A stretch of DNA of 16,469 nt, from the NCBI GenBank assembly GCA_902803625.1, contig CADCQV010000257.1:1-16469 (forward strand), read 5' to 3'. Position numbers and translations under genes: made by a program. Below the pieces are notes generated by a model, which was not told the DNA's origin, did not search any database, and saw only the letters and a program-made list of their open reading frames with translations. Shown one piece after another: positions 12,329-16,469 of this stretch. Source of the stretch: an uncultured Lachnospiraceae bacterium. Its GTDB lineage: Bacteria; Bacillota; Clostridia; Lachnospirales; Lachnospiraceae. Position 1 is the stretch's first letter. Each line of letters starts with the position of its first letter.

Positions 12329-13960
12329 CTATACTACCTTCACTTTCTTTTTCATCCTTACAAGGTAAATTATCACACCCGCTATGAGTGCCACCACTGC
12401 GATAATGGCTATCACTGCCGCTGCATTGATACGGTAGTTCACGGTAAACTCCGACTCGGTATAATTTCCCGCGTTATCATAGACATACAGTGTGTACTTA
12501 CCGGGTTTGGTAACAGTCTGCAAAAGCTCAGGATCACTTACGAGCTCGTCTCCTTTGTAAAGAACGGCTCGTGACACATCATTGCTAAGATAGCTGATAG
12601 TTGCCTCATTCGGCTGCACTCCGACCGATACAACAGGCTGAACAGTGTCCAGGGTGAAGTATATATCCCTGCTTCCGGCATCATCCTCCAGAGTAAGCTC
12701 GTACTCTCCGTCCGAAGCAAGATAAACGGTATCCCTGCTTATGAAGGCTTCCTCATGGCTTAAATCCAGGCCGTTACAGCGTACATTTCTTATGGTCATT
12801 CCGTCCGGAGCGGTGATAATACGGAGATCGGAAACCGGTCCGTTCACGATCCGGAATCTTATTGCAGGATTTCCCTTGCTGTACTTCTGACTGAAAGCAC
12901 TGTCTCCTTCCTTGGAAACATATACCTCAAAGCTGCCGGTGGTCTGTATGTATTCTCCCGGGGCAAAATCCTCGAAGGGCTGCCCGTTCATATATGCCGT
13001 AAAGGTCAGGCCTTCCGCTTCCTGAACAAGCACTCCCTCATTGCTGATACCCCCGTTTGGAACGTTGCTGTAGAAGAAATCCCCGGTTCGGAGTGTGTTC
13101 CGGTAGTAGCCCATATCGCTGTCGTACTCACTCTTCAGCTCTTCTTCCTCGGGAGGTGCAGTCTCTTTCGGCTCCTCCGGTTCCTCCTCAGTAAGGTTCT
13201 CGAATTCGCTTTCGTCGTATTCAAAGTCATCCGGAAGCATATCCTCAGGCAGATACTCCGGGCTCTCGGTCAGTTCGTTTGCGGAGACCTCTTCCTCCGT
13301 GGCTCCCTCTCCGACTACTCCCGCGACTCCGGGAGAATACTGTATCCTGAAGCGGAACTTTGCCCTGAGGTATGTCTGTGAAGCAAAATTCTTTACATCT
13401 TCTCCATTTGATACTATATAGAAGTTCAGGACATAGCTGCCCTCCCTGTCCAAAACCTGCTTTGAAGCAAAGGCCATGTCGGATCCGTCTTTTTTCAGGG
13501 AAACCCCGACGCCCTTTGGCACATCTATCACAACCGGCCTGTTGGTGACTCCGCCGTTTTTTACATTCGTATATATGGTGTAATCTTCTCCCAGCTTCTC
13601 CTCATACACCTTGTAATCTTCGTGGTAAAGCTCATCCAGCGATGCTTCTTCAACGGAAGGTCCTATGGGTTCCGTTTCCATCCTTTCCATTATCTGCTCC
13701 GTCGTCACCGTGGAGGATGACGACGTGGTGGATGATGAACTGGAAGAACTGCTGGACGAAGATGAATCTCCGTAGATAGCTCTCAGCGCATCATATAAGC
13801 TCTGCCCCGTACCGGAAGAAGACGATGTAGTTGATGATGACGATGATGACTCTTCGTCAGCCCTTATCTCTACAGAGTTCCCGAATACAGCAAGAAACAG
13901 TATCCACAGTGACAGCAGTGATACCGTTGCGTATCCAAGTAACCTTTTAAGTCTCTCCAT
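12329..13960 (-). CDS. Ser-rich, Ig-like, membrane-anchored surface protein, long paralogue
   Basis: The protein has 543 residues. A signal peptide spans residues 1-34. Two poly-Ser/Thr tracts (about 38-86) surround GTGQSLYDALRAIYGD. Two related modules follow: one containing YTNVKNGG (NGG at 135-137) and closing FRFRI, the other containing YSNVPNGG (NGG at 302-304) and closing IRFRI. An acidic Pro/Glu linker (about 226-285) lies between them. The end holds a bacterial Ig-like domain opening DTVQPVV and closing GKYTLYVYDNAGN, then a C-terminal membrane helix (about 511-535) and a Lys-rich tail. The protein is therefore outward-facing and anchored at its C-terminus. It is a paralogue of the protein at 2797-3780, which has one module instead of two. 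It starts three bases after the coupling-ATPase stop. A role in surface exposure or mating-pair contact is inferred. Confidence 0.88.
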   Translation of the reverse strand: MERLKRLLGYATVSLLSLWILFLAVFGNSVEIRADEESSSSSSTTSSSSGTGQSLYDALRAIYGDSSSSSSSSSSSSTTSSSSTVTTEQIMERMETEPIGPSVEEASLDELYHEDYKVYEEKLGEDYTIYTNVKNGGVTNRPVVIDVPKGVGVSLKKDGSDMAFASKQVLDREGSYVLNFYIVSNGEDVKNFASQTYLRAKFRFRIQYSPGVAGVVGEGATEEEVSANELTESPEYLPEDMLPDDFEYDESEFENLTEEEPEEPKETAPPEEEELKSEYDSDMGYYRNTLRTGDFFYSNVPNGGISNEGVLVQEAEGLTFTAYMNGQPFEDFAPGEYIQTTGSFEVYVSKEGDSAFSQKYSKGNPAIRFRIVNGPVSDLRIITAPDGMTIRNVRCNGLDLSHEEAFISRDTVYLASDGEYELTLEDDAGSRDIYFTLDTVQPVVSVGVQPNEATISYLSNDVSRAVLYKGDELVSDPELLQTVTKPGKYTLYVYDNAGNYTESEFTVNYRINAAAVIAIIAVVALIAGVIIYLVRMKKKVKVV

Positions 13961-13963
13961 TTA

Positions 13964-16348
13964 TCAGACTGCTGCCTCCTCCATTTCATCATCGGAGAGC
14001 CACTCTGATGAGCTTTCCTCATAATCCTTCATAAGGTCAGCCATGATCTCCATAACACTCTCCTCATCGATATCATCGGATCCTTCATCCGGGATATCGT
14101 CCTCCAAGTCTTCAGTATAATCCCCTTCATCCCCTTCATACTCTTCGTCTTCATCATAGTAGTCTTCATCTTCCGGCTCCCCGCCGTCTTCATCAGACTC
14201 CCATTCAGGATCATACTCCTCCTGAGGATCCCCGTATTCCTCCCCTTCAATCCCGGGATCTTCATTTATGACATCATCCTCAGCTTCCATGGCTTCTCCT
14301 TCGGCCCCGGCTCCTTCGGACTCTTCCCCTGTCTCCTCTTCCTTTCCCTCATCAAGTATCAGATAATTTCTCTCATCAAGATCGTAGTACACATCATCAC
14401 CGAAAAACACATTAGACCTCACTTCTGTCAGATCCATCTGACCCATCTCATATAAAGGACATTTGTAGGAAGGCGTAAATTTGGTCATCAACGGATAATT
14501 ATTGAAGGTGACCACAATGGAATTACCTGTACTCTTCGCATTGTTCAGCCTCGTAAGCTCATTCGGATAAATAAGCGGTCTCTGCTGCAGCTGGGTGGAT
14601 ACGTTGATATTACCGGTCTTGTCCTTCAGTCCCGATGAAACACTGGAGGTTTTGACAGTCATATTACCGCAGAGCTTTGAAAACTCCTCACAGGTAGGCA
14701 TATCATTTGAACCGATGAACAGCTTGATACCGCAGTTGCCCTTTACGATATCCGCTACTGTTTCACCGTAGACGTTCTTTAGCTGGGCAAAGGACTGCAC
14801 TATCATCTCAAACCAGATCTTCCTCGACCGGCCAACCGTGATCATCTTGTCGAACTTATCGATCTTCGGCATGTTTCCGAATTCGTCCAGGAGGAAGAAA
14901 ACGTTCCTCGGAAGGGAAAGATCCTCTCTTGCGGATGCCACCTTGATAAGCGCCTTGTAAATACAGAGGATAAATACCGCCGCAAGGGCATGTCTCGTAT
15001 CCTTTTCATCAGGTATCTTTAAGAAAAGCGCCGTCGGCCTGTCGGCAAATTCCTCGGGCTTTATGTCTGTAGCACTGGTAAGGGCACAGAGTCCTTCATC
15101 ATTGAACATTGAGAGCTTGTCAAAGGCAATACTCATATATGATGAAAGGGTCTGGTCGGCAGCGGACAGAACCTGCTTGGAAAGACCCACCGCCTTTGAA
15201 AGCTTTGATCTTCCCTCGAAATAGTCCTTTAATGCCGCAAATTCATTTTCAGAATTTGACACCGCCTTGTTTATGTTGTAGAAGCAGAACTTATCCTTGG
15301 TCATCTCGAGCTTGGGATCCTCGGAGTCCTCAAGCATTGCGAGAGCAGTTGCCATGATTATGGATCTGGCACCCTTCTCCCAGACGGGATCCTTTTCATT
15401 CTCTATGGGGCAGATAACCGAGATAAGGTCGTTTAAGTCCTCATAGCATTCATCGTAAAGCTTCTGCTTTTCCACCCTGGCCTTGTTTATCAGGTCTATG
15501 CGTACCGCATAGGCAGAGCCCTGCCACTCATACCAGGGTTCCCCGTCACTGAACTGTGATCTGTCGTGAACCTTCTTCAGATCAGGATAATCATCTACGG
15601 AATCGGTGTGCTCCAGAATATCGTCACCCATATGGAGATACTCCTGATACACGTCAAAGATCGATCCCAGCGGATTCCAGCGGAAGGAGCTGTAGGGATC
15701 ACGGAGGTCTAGAACCATGCACTTGTATCCGTTTTCCGTCAGCAGCTTGGAGTGAAGCTGGAACAGCTCTCCCTTAGGGTCCGTGCATATCATGGACGAC
15801 CCGGCCTTTGCACGTCCCAGTATCTGGACCACGGGATTCACAAAGGTGGTGGTCTTACCGGAACCGGTAGCACCGATGATGATGCCGTGTGCCGGAGAGA
15901 TTATATTTATGTCCATATCCTTTTTCTTGCTGTTATATACCGCGTAAAGCGGGATCCCGTCCTTCTTCAGATCCTTAAGCTTCTTGAACTGGGTCTTCGG
16001 AAAGAGCTCGTTTCTCTCCTTTTCCTCCATCCAGCGGGAGTTTTCAAGGGATCCCTCAACTCTCTCAGTCTTTCCCCCGAGCATGTTTTTCGACGCCTTA
16101 AGCACGCTTCCGCTGCTGCTCACCAGTACGAAAGCGAGGATCACACCCATCTCGGCCAGGCCGTACATAAGGGTTGTCGGCGAAAGAATCCCGCTCATAT
16201 CCGATCCGGAAAACGCGAGGCTTCCGGTAGAAAAATATGCGGAAAGACCTATCAGCACGGACTGTGTCAAGACCCCGAGGAAGATCACACCGCCTATTGA
16301 AAGCGGTATCCATTTCATCCAGTTTATTCCAGAACCCTGCTCAGCCAT
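13964..16348 (-). CDS. virD4: VirD4-type coupling ATPase with acidic C-terminal tail
   Basis: This 794-residue protein is the type IV coupling protein that recruits the relaxase-DNA substrate to the channel. Two N-terminal membrane helices (about 13-37 and 58-78) precede the ATPase. Walker A GATGSGKT is at 159-166, followed by the VirD4-type DPKGELF segment. Walker B LLDEFGNM is at 486-493, and the SRKIWFEMIVQSFAQL helix follows. All catalytic residues look intact. Residues 666-794 form an extremely acidic tail with few hydrophobic positions, except for a terminal amphipathic stretch around VMEIMADLMKDY. The ATG 16348 start has GAGG nine bases upstream. It begins 15 bases after the stop of the preceding small membrane-protein gene and leads the visible transfer cluster. 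No relaxase gene lies in the window. The acidic tail is longer than in most family members I know. Confidence 0.95.
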   Translation of the reverse strand: MAEQGSGINWMKWIPLSIGGVIFLGVLTQSVLIGLSAYFSTGSLAFSGSDMSGILSPTTLMYGLAEMGVILAFVLVSSSGSVLKASKNMLGGKTERVEGSLENSRWMEEKERNELFPKTQFKKLKDLKKDGIPLYAVYNSKKKDMDINIISPAHGIIIGATGSGKTTTFVNPVVQILGRAKAGSSMICTDPKGELFQLHSKLLTENGYKCMVLDLRDPYSSFRWNPLGSIFDVYQEYLHMGDDILEHTDSVDDYPDLKKVHDRSQFSDGEPWYEWQGSAYAVRIDLINKARVEKQKLYDECYEDLNDLISVICPIENEKDPVWEKGARSIIMATALAMLEDSEDPKLEMTKDKFCFYNINKAVSNSENEFAALKDYFEGRSKLSKAVGLSKQVLSAADQTLSSYMSIAFDKLSMFNDEGLCALTSATDIKPEEFADRPTALFLKIPDEKDTRHALAAVFILCIYKALIKVASAREDLSLPRNVFFLLDEFGNMPKIDKFDKMITVGRSRKIWFEMIVQSFAQLKNVYGETVADIVKGNCGIKLFIGSNDMPTCEEFSKLCGNMTVKTSSVSSGLKDKTGNINVSTQLQQRPLIYPNELTRLNNAKSTGNSIVVTFNNYPLMTKFTPSYKCPLYEMGQMDLTEVRSNVFFGDDVYYDLDERNYLILDEGKEEETGEESEGAGAEGEAMEAEDDVINEDPGIEGEEYGDPQEEYDPEWESDEDGGEPEDEDYYDEDEEYEGDEGDYTEDLEDDIPDEGSDDIDEESVMEIMADLMKDYEESSSEWLSDDEMEEAAV

Positions 16349-16363
16349 ATAAAACCACCTCGA

Positions 16364-16469
16364 TCATACCTTTCCCTGAAAAAACCTCGTTACAAAAAGG
16401 CTTTCCCTTTCTGCTCTGTAGAGCTTGCTGAAGAGCAGTGCAAAGGCTCCCCCTGTGACTCCGAGCATC
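16364..16469 (-). CDS. 3' end of a small membrane-protein gene, 5' end possibly outside window
   Basis: An open frame enters from the right edge and ends at TGA 16364-16366. It gives MLGVTGGAFALLF followed by a basic segment (SKLYRAERESLFVTRFFQGKV). The ATG at 16468 may be internal, so the true start could lie outside the window. The pattern is a membrane helix with a basic tail, consistent with a small transfer-region membrane protein just upstream of virD4. Only 34 residues are visible, so the family cannot be named. The 15-base gap to virD4 and the reasonable composition favour a real gene. Confidence 0.5.
   Translation of the reverse strand, partial: MLGVTGGAFALLFSKLYRAERESLFVTRFFQGKV

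Overview
The window is part of a conjugative element, either an integrative conjugative element (ICE) or a plasmid transfer region, from a Gram-positive Firmicute. A Lachnospiraceae (Butyrivibrio-like) host is my best guess. The reasons are the Gram-positive style type IV secretion genes, lipoprotein signals, Lachnospiraceae-type Ig-like surface proteins, strong AGGAGG-type ribosome sites, moderate GC, and dispersed hairpin repeats of a kind I associate with that family. The host assignment is inference. Every supported gene lies on the minus strand, so the transcription order runs from high to low coordinates.

Right part (16469 to 8161): the 3' end of a small membrane-protein gene (16364-16469) is followed by a VirD4-type coupling ATPase with a very acidic C-terminal tail (13964-16348). 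Next come a serine-rich, Ig-like, membrane-anchored surface protein (12329-13960) and two paralogous VirB6-like polytopic membrane proteins. The first VirB6-like protein is short (11083-12327). The second carries a 480-residue low-complexity tail (8161-11001). A hairpin repeat sits between the two VirB6-like genes.

Centre (8157 to 4086): VirB4 ATPase (5425-8157) carries an N-terminal two-helix membrane domain that looks like a fused PrgI/VirB3. It is followed within about 20 bases by a family-3 solute-binding lipoprotein (4662-5402). About 235 bases packed with dispersed hairpin repeats come next, then a stand-alone STAS anti-anti-sigma-like protein (4145-4426).

Left part (4085 to 1): a small charged cytoplasmic protein (3777-4085), a second surface protein paralogous to the one at 12329-13960 (2797-3780), a VirB2-like pilin (2335-2760), and a large lipoprotein that runs off the left edge (1-2319).

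Taken together, the window encodes the coupling ATPase, the energising ATPase, the inner-membrane channel pair, the pilin and at least two exposed surface proteins. No relaxase, VirB8-like protein, peptidoglycan hydrolase, integrase or att site is visible, so the element must extend beyond the window if it is complete.

The most unusual signal is in the VirB6-like tail. A 31-residue motif beginning TMQD recurs three times in full, once in short form and once as the exact C-terminus of the protein. The copies are separated by SLGGG and SVNQGSSG repeat linkers, an arrangement that suggests a multivalent docking array. The second most unusual is the pairing of a solute-binding lipoprotein and a lone STAS protein within the transfer gene cluster.
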